Assembly: GCF_031877795.1 (NCBI RefSeq) | Contig: NC_133935.1 | Span: 73,922,303-73,986,302, forward strand | Source of the DNA: Strix aluco | Taxonomy: Eukaryota; Chordata; Aves; Strigiformes; Strigidae | Direction: 5' to 3' | Length of the DNA: 64,000 nucleotides | Shown: in pieces, positions 52,444 through 64,000 of the stretch | Layout of the letters: each line of letters opens with the position of its first letter | Position numbering within the stretch: position 1 is the first letter of the stretch | Program-made: the position numbers and the translations under genes | The notes under the pieces: generated by a model | Database searches by the model: none | Told to the model about the DNA's origin: nothing | What the model saw: only the letters and a program-made list of their open reading frames with translations

Positions 52444-52690
52444 AGTGAGGTCCCAGCCAAAATGAAGGGCCCCATTGTGGCCGCAGTGTATGGACAAATA
52501 GTAAGAGAATACTGAAAGGCTGCAATCTAAACAGGCAGGGCAGACAAAGAGCATATTATCCTGATTTTAGAGATGGGATACTGAGGCACAGAAAAATCTA
52601 ATCAGGGTCATGCAAGAATGTTGTTTGAGAGCCAGGAATTAAGCCCACTCTCTCCTTCAGGCCAGTTGTACTGCCTTAAATCAGTCACTC
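52444..52690 (-). repeat. Ancient amniote MIR/CORE-SINE-like repeat
   Basis: The block reads GGGCCCCATTGTGG ... GGCTGCAATCTAAACAGGCAGG ... GATTTTAGAGATGGGATACTGAGGCACAG ... GAGCCAGGAATTAAGCCCACTCTC. This order matches an old repeat common in reptile and bird DNA whose middle is the reverse-complemented MIR core (acagatggggaaactgaggcacag). Strand is given relative to MIR. It is diverged and non-coding. Confidence 0.68.
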
Positions 52691-54554
52691 TTCTGCAGAA
52701 GATAATAGAGCTTCGCAGGCTAGCGTGTGAGTGCCAGTTGTATCTTGCTGAGTGTTTATGAAGAAAACACCAGTTGGAGGATTAAAGTCTGTTTCATGGC
52801 AGTCTGCACAGAAGAAATAGGAGTGAAGGGTTTTTCAGTCGTGGGATTTTTCTCCTGAGGACTGTTTTGCTGCATAGATAACATATTTTTGTTAGTGTGC
52901 ATTGACAAGAAAATAGAAGAAGAAAACCTGCAGTCCTTGTAGTATTTCATTACTAGCACTGCAAGTGATGGACTTACTAAAATAAAGTGTTACAAATTAA
53001 TTTTATTTAAAAGGTTTCTGGTTTTTGCTCCACATTCAGTAGTCCTTAATATGACTGTATTCAACATTTCCTTAAAAAAAAGTCAGTAAAGAGCAGAGAA
53101 GTTATTTTCCTTTCAAACTTTATTTTTCAGATCCCTTAATATTTGGTCACTTTGGTCACATATAAGATCATTGAAGCTATGGTTTTAGCAAATGGGGAAA
53201 AATAAGGGAAGAATACTTTTGTAGTTAGCCTGACCCACTGTAAAGATGATCTGTAGTACAGATGTACGGTTGTGTAGTTTACAGATTAATTTATTTTGGT
53301 TTCAAGTATTTATTTTGACTTGCACAAGGAAAGCTTCAAGTCTTTGCACTAAGTCCATGTAGAAACCCCACTGGTTTGAAATCAAGTAATAGCATACCTA
53401 CATCATTAGTAAGTACTTGATGATTATAGTGAATCCTTAGGATTATTATGCTGTGATATAGAAGACAAATTGACAGTAATTTAGGCTATCTTCTCACCTC
53501 TTCAGCCAGCCACAATCAGAAGCAACATTTATGGTGAACAAAGACATAAATAATTTTCTCTGGTCATTCTGGCTGTTCCTCAGCTATTCTAATAATCTCA
53601 GAGGAGCTTGTTTTCTTCTCTGAGGTAGTCTGCTACCAACTGTTGACTGAATTTGAACATTAAAAGATATTGGCAAAATTTGCTTTGGACTAGAGAAAGA
53701 CCTGCATTTTCTCCAGAAGGAAAATTCTTGCATTTTTATTTCTTTAAAAAATCTTAATTGGTTGTCCTGTAAGAAGGAAATATATGTGGAACTGGTTCTT
53801 GGAATAGATGTTGCTGCTGGTCCCACTGTAGTAGTGCATGCCACTGTCATATGTGAGCCCAAGTATTTTTAGTTGTGTCAGGTTCTTGCAGCAGGCTTGG
53901 AAAGCTAAAGTCTTCCATCTACAAAGTCAAGAGGGGGTGGTAACAGTTGCAAGCTCTGCCCTGGTTTGTGTCATGACAGCAAGATTGTGCTTGGTGAATA
54001 TCTTACCTTACTGCTAAGCTGAAGTTAAACATGCCTGTTCTCAACCTTTTTTCTTTATCTTTTGTTTCAAATGCACTAAGCTTTGCTGCTGATGTAAGTG
54101 TAGCACCAAATGGGATCAAACCAAGTGCTGACCAAGAAGCTCAGAAAGAAAGATCAGTCTTGTAACAAAAGGGACGGGGAAGCTTTGTAATGTCCCAGAT
54201 GTGAAGAGAAGCAGCAGACTATGCATGGTGCAAGTGTTAGCAGCGCTCTTCCATCTAAATCTGCCTTCAGAGAGCAAGATTTAGACAGGTTCAGGTCTGC
54301 TGGTACCAGTCAATAAAACTACATTAATACAGGCTTTGTAATAAACCACAATACCATGTATATAGACAACTTCCTGAAAGAGTAGTTGTTCTCTGTTACC
54401 ATAAAGTAGGTGTGTTTTCCCATCTGTCAAGCAAAGCTGTCTCCTTCAAATTCTGCAGGTTTTGCTTTGAAGGACCTGAAAAGCCTTTTTTCCACTCCCC
54501 CAAACATCATTTGCCTTGTTGGCTGGATTGATGCCAGTCTTGGCAGTCTTGGAA

Positions 54555-54615
54555 ATCACAGAATCGTCTAGGTTGGAAAGGACCTTGAAGATCATCTAGT
54601 CCAACTGTTAACCTA
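54555..54615 (-). repeat. CR1 3'-end fragment
   Basis: ATCACAGAATCGTCTAGG, then TTGGAAAGGACCTTGAAG and ATCATCTAGTCCAAC, is the reverse complement of the last ~60 bases of CR1. It is severely 5'-truncated. Confidence 0.9.
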
Positions 54616-56054
54616 AATCACCTGTGTTTGAATGAATACCAGTACAGCTGTAGAGGTGTAAAGAAGACTGTCTCCATCACAGATAAAAGGGAAGAAGTCT
54701 TCTTCCCCATTAGCATTCTTAGCCAAACTCCTGGTGCCAGACTATCAGAAAGCTAGATTCTAGATCTATGGTAGGAGTAGCTGAATGTCCCACCTTTCCA
54801 GCAGAAGATTCCCTAATTGTCACTGATACTGTGTTTTCACCTTTGGCTCTAGACTAATCGCATTAATATCTCAGGCTCCAACAAGGGTTTCTCACTCCAC
54901 TAATGAAGGACAGCAGTACCAAGCTATTGCCCTGTGGCAATCATCAGCTGTTGTAATGCCTAAAGTGAAAGCTAAGAAGGGGTTCCAAGTACCCTCCTGC
55001 ATAGCCTGAGTACATCTGTAGCTTAGAAATATATGAAATACTGAGGGGGAAAAAAACTAAAACGACCCCATATATTTCAACCAGCATTTGATATCTCTAG
55101 ATCTTCACTTTACTGCTTCTGCAGGACCAGTATGTTCATGTTTCCTTGCCTCTTCTCTTTGCTTTTTTTTATTTGCCTAGGCATCGGAAAGCTTAACCAT
55201 CTTATGGCAGAAAATCAAAAGCTGAAGCACTGTGTATTTCTGTGAGTTACTGTAGTTAACTAGCAGACCTGACGTCTCTTCCTGTGTCAAGGTGTGCTCT
55301 TCCAGCAGAGAAGCTGGTAGAGTCCACCTGCTGTATAGAAGAGTCTGGGAAAGTATGTATGTGGTGCAACCCTCTAACTGTTGCTAAAGGTCAAACATCT
55401 AATTCAGGAGAGCCATACATCAATCTGAGCTGAAATTTAGTCTCATCATCCATGAAGGATACTGTTTGTGCTGACAGGTCTCATTTGCAATGAGACTTCT
55501 CTTGATACATGCTCAAGGAAGAAAGAATTGTTCTGTTGCTATATAGTGGTTTATGGAGACTCTCTAGTCAAGGTACATGATGCTCACTTTGAATTATGAG
55601 GGAAATGAAGATGATTTCCAGCCATTCCTCCCCTTATGCCTGCCTGTGGGAAGTTGAGAAATCAGAAGTCTAATGCAGAGACTGATAATGCTCCTGCACA
55701 TTCTCTGTCTTTTGTATGCACACCTGTGTGCAGCCACGCTCATTCTCCAAGGATTTTGATAGTGATACATGTGAACATCTAAGGGAAATCCACTGTTTCT
55801 GCAGGGTAAAAAAAGTCACCTGATCAGGACTTCTTTGCCATGCTCTCCATACTCAGGAGTCTGGGGGTGGTTATGCTGTATGTTCTACAAATGGGATGTC
55901 ACCTCTGCTTCTGGATATGGAGTGCATAGTCTGGATCCTTATAAATAATGTATCTTTTAATGTTTTCTTGCCCTCCGTAATTTAATTTTTTCTGTCATTT
56001 AATAATATTGTTGCTGCCCTGAAGATTTCCAGACATAAGCAAGATGAAATTTGT

Positions 56055-56182
56055 AGCTGGAGGTGATATCTTTAATTAGACTAACAGTAGCTGGTAGGGA
56101 AAATAGAGACATTTTGGGGCATGCATCTCCTTCAAGCCAGATCTAACTGTTTACCTGTTGGTCTAATTGAAGATACTGTCTA
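56055..56182. repeat. Inverted pair of ancient SINE/LINE tails
   Basis: Minus-strand reading of 56055-56145 gives TGCCCCAAAATGTCTCTATTT ... GTTAGTCTAATTAAAGATATCACCTCC. This resembles a recurrent reptile/bird repeat tail (gaaagcttgtctctttt...gttggtctaataaaagatatcacctcc). Immediately after, 56152-56182 carries the same tail on the plus strand (ACCTGTTGGTCTAATTGAAGATACTG). Family not assigned. Confidence 0.42.
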
Positions 56183-59169
56183 CATTTACATGACTCTTCT
56201 AGCTTGCTTTTAAACACATGAAAGCTTATTTCTTCCTTGTATTTTACTCACCTTGAATTCTGAGGCAAGCTATTTAACTGATGTGTGGAAAGTTTGGGGT
56301 TTTTTTCTTTTGTTTCTGTCTTTGGACCTTAATATGCTTAACTCTGGTATCTATTTTACTGCATAACATTTTTTCTTTCCAGTTATTGACTTTATACAAT
56401 TTTATAATAGTAGACTTTGTAAGCAGTTGCTCTAGTTCCTGGAATATGTTGTTATATGTAAAATGGGAGGCAGCTCAAAATCCATGTTCATGAGGAAGAT
56501 GCTCCTTGAGATAATTTCCCTGAAGTGTAATCTAATAATTAGAGAAAAATGTAAAAACAGTTACAGTTTTGTAGGCAATAGTTTAATGTTACCAGAGTAG
56601 TTACAGTTGCCTCCTGTTCATGTGTTACGATTACACTTACCTAGTTAAAACTAAAGATTGTGTAATTGAATGATGTCCATTTCAATTACAAGCATGGATT
56701 TTATTGCCTGTCACCCTGCTAAACTGTATTTTGCCTTTTAGCCTTGTTCCACTCTCCAAATTCTTCCATTTGGACTTGCAAGAGAAGGGCCAGTGCAGAC
56801 CATGGCCAAGGCACTGAACGGTCTGTCTTTGCTCTAGCTGGTCCTTTCCAGGACCATCCCCTGTCATTCCTACCCTTGACTGCAGCAGCCAAATGCAAAT
56901 GTTCACTAAACTTACATTAATATATTTTAGCAGCTTTAATGCTTGTATTTGTCCTGCAGTTTAAACTCTAATGATAAAAAATTAAAAAGAAAGCTTTAAC
57001 GAAAATTCTCATAACCATCCAAACAGATCTCAGTGATATATGGCCATCTGTTAATGTGTGCTGGTTTCTTAGTCGTATTATCTATAACACCTTTACATCA
57101 GAAATGATGTTTAAGTGAAGGACAGGCAGGAAAGCCAGCATGTTCAGGAGCTGAAAAGGTAAAAGTTAACCTGTCTGGTTACATTGCACAAAATAACCAA
57201 AAAGTTAAATGGTGAAGTGGGTCCTGGTTTTAAGGATTAGTTCAGTAATCTGAAGTGTTAGAAACATAAAGAGTTATGTAAAGAGAGATGATATACTTCT
57301 AGATGTTTTTATATAGTACAAATTAATAAATTTTACTGCTATCTTTAACTGAGATAAAAATAGCTTTATTTTTACAAAGCTTCTTTTGGAACCAAGTGTC
57401 TTCCTTTAATATTGCAGATACATGTGTGACAGATTTCAGCAACAGCTAGAGAGGCACTGCTGCTCCACAGTGGTTTTAACTGGTCTTGGTCCTGTTGGTC
57501 CTCCTGCTCTCCAGTTCTGGACTCTGCATTTCCTTCCCCTCACTTAGCTAGCAGCAGCGTTCATCAGATTCTGCAGTGGAGCAGCTCATGGAATTAAACT
57601 GTCAGAAAACCTTTTCCTGTTTTGTTTTGTCCTTCCTCTTGTTACTTTGCTCCTGGTTCAGTTGTCTTGAATTTGACTCCTTGTGTAATCAGTTAATTGA
57701 TGGTACAAGCACAAGGGAGGGGCAGTAATATGAAGCTTGAAGGCAAAAAGGGCCATACCAGTGCCTAACTTTGATCAGTTTAAATTCTTATATAACTGCA
57801 GCCTGACTTACTATTGAAACAGAAAATTGCAAAACAACATTTATTTTGAGTGTCGTACAGTGTTACAGAAAGATTGTTACAGAAGAAATTAAGTGCCTTT
57901 GCAAACACAAAAGAGTAGCTGAGCACTTTACTAGTTGTTTGGTGTGGGAGCCTGTACTTCATCTGAGTTATGTACAGAGACTGAAATAAAGACTGTAAGC
58001 AGATGAGCTGTCTTGCCTATTCCAGGAGGTAAGGGGCCATGTGCCTCCATATAAACAAGTTTCAAGAAGTAGGTTTTTCAGGGAGGAAAGACTTACATTA
58101 GCTAATGTCTTGCCCCCTAGATATCTTAAGATGTGAAAAGCTGAGATTTCTTGGTGTCATAGGTATGCAGCATACTTTCAAGACCTGTGAATTTTGGGTT
58201 TTCTCTTCCAGTATTCTTGTGATGCATTAATCTGGTAGCCCAGGCAATTCAGGTTCTGTGTTGCCAAATTATTTTAGACTGGGATGGCAAATAGCCCACG
58301 TAAATTTCATAAAAGTCTTCAGAATTGTGAAAGAAAAGCTTTGTCACATTTTCCCATGTTGGTTCTTTTGTAGTTTGGTTTTTTTTTTGATATCTAGTGT
58401 CTTATGCGAAATAGTAGCGTCAATGACATGTAGTTTACTTTATAATCCCTTCCAAGCAGACTGTTGTTACAAAGGTATGCAGATACTATTAATCCACAAT
58501 ATTTGTTTAGATTGCTAATTCCAAATGATGAACTTTTTGTTTTTTCTTTTGTTATGGGTCTTTGGGAATGGAAGGCACCACTTCCATCTTCAATACAGTT
58601 TCAAAATGTCTAGATAAGGCATTGTAGTACAAAATCTTTCAAAGTCATTGGGGGTAGTATTTCCTGTATAAGATATAATTAATGAAAAATTCCCAACATT
58701 CTTTAGGATTGCCAGCATCCTCGTGATTACTGTAACCTGGGAGGCAGCATACCATTCAAAGTTACTGGTCTGGTTTAAAGGTGTCATCACCTTGACTCTT
58801 TACCACACTGACTCTTGTTAAGTCTGTTGGTTGTTACTTCCCTGCATTTTTTTCCTTTGTCACTGTTGTGTTTTATTCATTATTGCTGTTATTGAAAAGT
58901 CCAGTATTTCTGTTTTCTTCGCATTAATCACTTGATTATTTTAGTGTGGAGAATCTTTGATTCCTTGTATTAACACCCAGAGGAAATCAATCAGGACTTA
59001 TGACAATTGTGTTTGGCCCTATGTTAGTTCTGTCCTGAATATTTTAGTTTTACTTTTTCCTCAATTTTGTGGTTACTTCAGCCATGACCTGCATTTTTGC
59101 ATCAGAAAAGAAATGAGCTTTGAACATTACTTTGTGGTTCTGACCCTGAAGTTAGCCATGATTTGAGTA

Positions 59170-59229
59170 GGGGCTTGGAGTAAATGACATTCAGCAATCT
59201 CTTTCCATTTAAGTTATTCTGTGATTAAT
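59170..59229 (+). repeat. Diverged CR1 3'-end fragment
   Basis: GGGGCTTGGAGTAAATGACAT ... CAATCTCTTTCCATTTAAG, then TTATTCTGTGATT, follows the CR1 terminal order (ggcttggactagatgacct ... gtcccttccaacc ... attctatgatt) with substantial divergence. Confidence 0.7.
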
Positions 59230-62200
59230 TGCAACTGTGACTCTGGCATTTTCAGAGGTAAAATTCCATTTATGCTGGCTAACTAATACTGAAGCAACTT
59301 ACTGTTTTTTGTGTAAAAACCGAAAACCATACTTGGGGGCGAATAAAGCTGATGTTAAATGGAAAGAGTGTGACATTTATTTCTAAGACTATCCTGTCTG
59401 TGCAAGCACGTTTAACTGCTGTCTGAGTAATACCCTGAAGATGTCTTTTTATTGTTTCAGTTTCAAGTTTCCATTCACTGTTCAAATTACTTAGTTTTTT
59501 AAGTAATCTAATGTACTGAAAGATTTTGTGCTTTCCTCCATTTTTGAATGATGGATGGATTTGTCACTTCTGTGGAACAAGAGGGAAATATTGAGCAGGT
59601 TTCTAAACACAGAGTTTAAAAATCAGCATCTCCAGGAGCTGGAGAAACCACATGGGTTTGGTTTTGTCCATTGCCATTTTTGCTATTGCCTTTTTTTAGC
59701 TTTTCTTTGTTAATTTTAGAACAGTGGTCTTGAATAGTCTTTCTCTCTCCCCTACTCACTCCCCTTTGCTCTCTTTACACATAAACATCACTAATATTTT
59801 TCAAATCGGACTTTGTGTGCGTATTTAGTGGAACAACAGATATATAAGAGAATGTTTAAAGTGTGTATAATTTATAGCAAAAGATCATAATTAAAAATTT
59901 AATTTCCCACAGAATGTTCTGAGGTTTCAGTGTTTGACAACCTTAATTCTGCAGTGGAAGAATGTTTTAGATTATTTCTAGCTTGTGTTTTATTATACAG
60001 TTGGATGTAAATGATTATGAATTGTATAATAATAGAGAAGGTACTTCATATAAATCATCTGGCTTTGCTTGTTACTAAAATAATTCCTTTGAGTGTATTA
60101 TTGGAGAAGATAAAAAGTTATATCTGACACCTGCGTTTTTGTGTTTGTGCCACAATTTGCAGAAGCAACATTTTCTTTTGTTTCTATGGTATTTGTGTTT
60201 TTAATGCACATTTTACCAAGCTGATGTTTTATAAAAGTGTGTCATATGGCTACAGCTGTCTTTTTATTTGCAAATGTTAGTAATATAAAAACTATAAGCA
60301 GAAGTTGTATTTATTTTTCAAGTGCCATAGCAGAGTATGCACGAAGTAATATTTGGTTTAGGATTTTAATCTTAGGAAAGTCGTATTTCCTACAGTCAGC
60401 ATTCACTGTCTCTGATTTCCACCTATCTTGCATGTTTTTCATGTGATATGGGACACTTTCACATCCTGTTAGTCAAATAGCTCATTTTCAAGCAAGGCTT
60501 TTGTCAACGTGCAGTATCAACAGACATGGCTGGCCAAAAAATTTCATTTTGAGGGGATGATTCAGTACTGCAAGGGCTAGGGTATGTATAGATATCACTT
60601 CCGCAAAGTGTCTGGGTGCTGGAAAATAAGTTATCTGCGCTTTCTTGCCATGAAGAGTCTACTTAGAATCTACTGAAAGCATCTTCCAATAAAATGAGGT
60701 AACTGTGATGGGGGCTGTGGGCTGCTTTTAGTTACCAGAAGGGCTGGGCAGCACTTTCTGTCTCAGACTTGTAGCTATCTATATTTTTATATAGAGAACA
60801 AGCAGATCACAGGCTCTGGCAGAGATCACCATGCTGGTCTGGGGTGAGTCATGCAAGCCTTGGTCACCTTGTTTCCCTTTTAGGGAGGACCAAGTTGTGG
60901 TAGAAAATAAATACTCTTCACAGTCCCTCTTCTGTCCCTCCCTATTCTTTTTGTACTTTGATAATTATTTCAGTACTGTTTGATAGTTGCTCACTTTATT
61001 CACCAATTACTGGCCGTCTCCTTCAGTGGTCTTACCTTTTTCCATGAAGAAGTCTTTCCTGAGCTATCTTTGGAGAGAGCTGTTTTCTTCCTGAAGAACT
61101 TATCACCATTGCTTCCAACTAAGCAGGCAGGGAGGTGTGATTGTTGCCTTTAGAAGATAAATTTTTGTTTTAGAGAGGCCATTGTCTGTCTTTGCTGCAT
61201 GTACAAGTCTGGATTGTCAAATGTCTGTAATCTGATCCAAGAATAATACCTGTGTCCAGAATAACCTACCAGTCTTGGTCGCTTTGAGTAGCACATGGTA
61301 GCATTGAACTATTGTCATTAAAATTAAGAAAATGTGTATAAAAAGATAGATAGTTGTATATATTTTCTACTTTAATTTCAATTTCCTTCAATTTTAATTT
61401 CCTTGCTTTCTTCATTCTAAATTCTCTGATCTGTATTGCATTTTTAATATTATTACGCCTAGTAAAGTGTGTCCCCGTTTAGAATTTCTAGTGAGACAGT
61501 ATTAATGCTGCATACAGTTTTAATTAAAAAGTAATTTATATATACTCTGTGTGTGCTTACAAATCATGAGTTTAATCATGAAAACTGATTTGTGCCAATC
61601 TTGTTAACATCGATGAACTAACGGAGTTAGTCAAACCTGTTTGGACTTGATGAATTTTCCTCTCATAAAATCCTGCATAGTGAGGTTTTTAAGGAATCCA
61701 GTCTGAAAGATAGTGTTTACGTTTTTTAGCTATTCTGATTCAGTAATAACAATTTATTTGTGTAGTGCAATTCTTATTTCTGATTTCCAACCTATGGTCT
61801 TGTGGCCTTGAGATTCTTGGATTAATTTAAGTGGACTTTTGACAGGTAGGTAGTAACTTCAATTCCTATCAGAGGACTCACATTTACAATAGATGCTTGC
61901 ACCTTCACTGGGCTATTTCTGCAAAATGAAAAAACTTTCAAAGCACTGCTTCAGGATATCACTTACTCTCCATCTGTGCATCATTTTGATGCTTGTGTTT
62001 CTCACAGCAGCATTTTGGTGCATTCTCCTACAGGTCTGTGCAGTTTCTTTGAATATCAACTTCTGCCACCTCAGTATCATAAAAACTCAAATGTGATATT
62101 TACTCTTTAGGTGCAGTGCTGCTTGCCAGGGTTGTGCAGTTTGCTCACAGGTACCAGGACTTTTCCTTCATTGCTCTGTCTCCTTGACAGTGCCTGGTGA

Positions 62201-64000
62201 AAACATAGATGCTTTTGAGATCCTGTGAATTAACCTGATTTCTTATTCCATCTATGTCCTTGGATAGATTTCTCCAGTATTAATAACTTATGTGTTTTTA
62301 TAAGTTACTCCCTGCAGCCAAACTTCGTAAAAACTCAGACTCGGACCCAGTCAGACTTCATATGCCTCAGAGCTGGGCATATTTTAAAGGCTAGTATACA
62401 GGCTATGAAGGTTAAATGGACTTAAGGAATTTAAAATGGAAAAAAGTTGTAACTTTTCTGTTTGTAAAGGGCAAAGCCTATATGTTTTGATAAGAAGATT
62501 GTCACTGGACCATTCAAACAACAGAAAAAAATATTTTAAGTTGTTGAGATGTTTTAACCATTTTTGAAATATTTCATAACTGTCATGAAATGCCTGTTTT
62601 TGAGATGAGACTTTGTGTCAAACTATATGTGGAAGAAATACTCCTTTCTGTGGAGTTTACAGTGCTGTTAGTGGAAATCTGTAGGTTCTGATCAAAATAT
62701 CCTTGGCTAAGAATTGCCAATGTGAAGTGATTTTTAAGATCACTGACTTACCACATTAAAACAAGAAATAAAATGAACAGGCCAGATGTAGTGCCTGCTT
62801 AGGGTTTTGTTTGTTTGTTTTACCAGTAGGGAGGATTTGATCTAATCTAACTGTGCAGTTTTGGCTTCATCAGTACTAACACTAACTACAGCAAGAAATT
62901 ACCAAAAGAGTTTATACCTCATGACTGCTGTTTTTTAAATTTAAGTTGAATGTACTGATTTCATTCATCTGACTGTAGTGCACTTAAAGGCTTGGTTAGT
63001 CCAAGACTAGCACTGTGAAGGGGTTATGATTGGTTCACCTTTCCACTGCATTTTGTAGCCTGGTATGAGCAGTAACATAGAAGCTTTTGGTTTTCAGGGG
63101 ATAAAGGAACAATTCACATCATATCAGACTATGGAATACCTGCAGGTCGGTGGTGCTGGTTTGTGCCCAAGGATGCTTGAATGAGCCTTTTTGGATCTAC
63201 TTATGATACTGCCTGAATTACCATGAGAGGGGTGCCCCGTTCCTCTGGGGGCTTTTTGGGGACTGAAGGCACTTTGCACTTCATCATGCCAAGTACTGCC
63301 ATTGTAAGCAGTGATGTTACTTACACAGTGGTACAGGCGGGGCAAAATTACTTATAAAAATAGTTCTAGAGCCAAAATGTTTCCTTTGATTAAGAACTAA
63401 TGAAATAAGGTACGTACTTGAGCCATTTTTTGAAAGAAATCACTATTTTTAAAGAAAATATGACATAGTTATTGGAGAAGCAGGATTTAGTTGATGATGT
63501 TTATCAGTCACAGCTGCTGTTGTGCATGTTTGTCTTCACTGAGGGTCTTCTCATTTTTCCTCCTGTTTAAAAGGCACCAGGCTGATATTTCAGTCTGAGT
63601 CAGAAGTCACATTTACAAGTTCTGTAGTAGATTTTGGATGCTGCTGAATAACACTGGAATGTAATTTTATGACATCTTTAAATAAAGATGTCACTGCCCT
63701 GTTCTGAGAGGTAGCACGATCTGTGTGGCCGGTGCTCGTCAATGGGTTACTAATGCAGCAACACCTTCGTTGCACTGGGCGTGGTGACATGATCACACCG
63801 AAGTGCATAAAAGTGACTGGAGTTTCTGCCCTCTAAGCTGAGCTGCGGTGGATGAGTATGTGTGCTTGTTCTTAAGGTATAGCAATGCAGAGTGAAACAA
63901 GTTACCTCACTTGTAATGTTAGAGCTCTGAGGCCTTCAGTAGTAATTTAAGCCTATTTTACTCTGTGTTTGTAATGGCTTAAGAATGCATGTATTGCATT

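Larger units (their letters stand above)
52023..64000 (+). other. ATXN7L1: ATXN7L1 intron 2, last part to window end
   Basis: AT-rich intronic sequence with repeat relics at 52444-52690, 54555-54615, 56055-56182 and 59170-59229. No exon with the ataxin-7 zinc-binding segment was found, so the intron is inferred to continue past the window. Other short ORFs have no supporting evidence. Confidence 0.72.

Noticed and set aside
22776..64000. ATXN7L1 exon 3 with the zinc-binding segment (HDDFYLVVC)
   Set aside because: Scanning for the expected codons found no match, so the intron is taken to extend beyond the window.
1..64000. tRNA genes, CRISPR arrays, endogenous retrovirus genes
   Set aside because: No B-box-like GGTTCGANTCC with cloverleaf context, no regularly spaced repeats, and no gag/pol/env-like frames were seen.

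Overview
This window is vertebrate nuclear DNA, almost certainly from a bird. The background is AT-rich and gene-poor. It carries three clear CR1 LINE copies with the avian 3' tail (ATTCTRTG-type ends), some older CR1 and MIR-like relics, and one strong CpG island. I could not determine the species.

The only protein-coding gene I can support is the 5' end of ATXN7L1 (ataxin-7-like 1, a paralogue of the SAGA subunit ataxin-7) on the + strand. Coding exon 1 (22035-22149) lies in a CpG-island promoter of about 1.1 kb (21441-22570). A 557-bp GC-rich intron follows, then coding exon 2 (22707-22775). Together they give 61 residues that match the ataxin-7 family N-terminus, ending in the diagnostic stretch with [10 protein letters not shown]. 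The next exon, which should carry the ataxin-7 zinc-binding segment, was not found. Positions 22776-64000 are therefore read as one large intron that runs off the window.

Layout: 1-21440 is non-coding DNA upstream of the promoter. It contains a G17 run, a possible CTCF site, a GC/purine-rich block near 14 kb, and a CR1 3' fragment at 20211-20598 whose terminal reading frame is still open. 21441-22775 is the promoter and first two exons. 22776-64000 is intron 2, with an old CR1 relic at 37137-37600, a 1.2-kb minus-strand CR1 at 39124-40310, a plus-strand CR1 at 51248-52022 (an inverted partner of the former), MIR-like relics, and T-rich tracts.

I saw no tRNA or rRNA gene, no CRISPR array, and no undescribed multi-gene system. 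The observations most worth checking are the frame structure upstream of the ATXN7L1 start codon, where two one-base offsets appear relative to the mammalian N-terminus as I remember it; an overlapping upstream ORF; an intron-1 reading frame ending inside an AATAAA hexamer; and the inverted CR1 pair flanking a possible cryptic exon.
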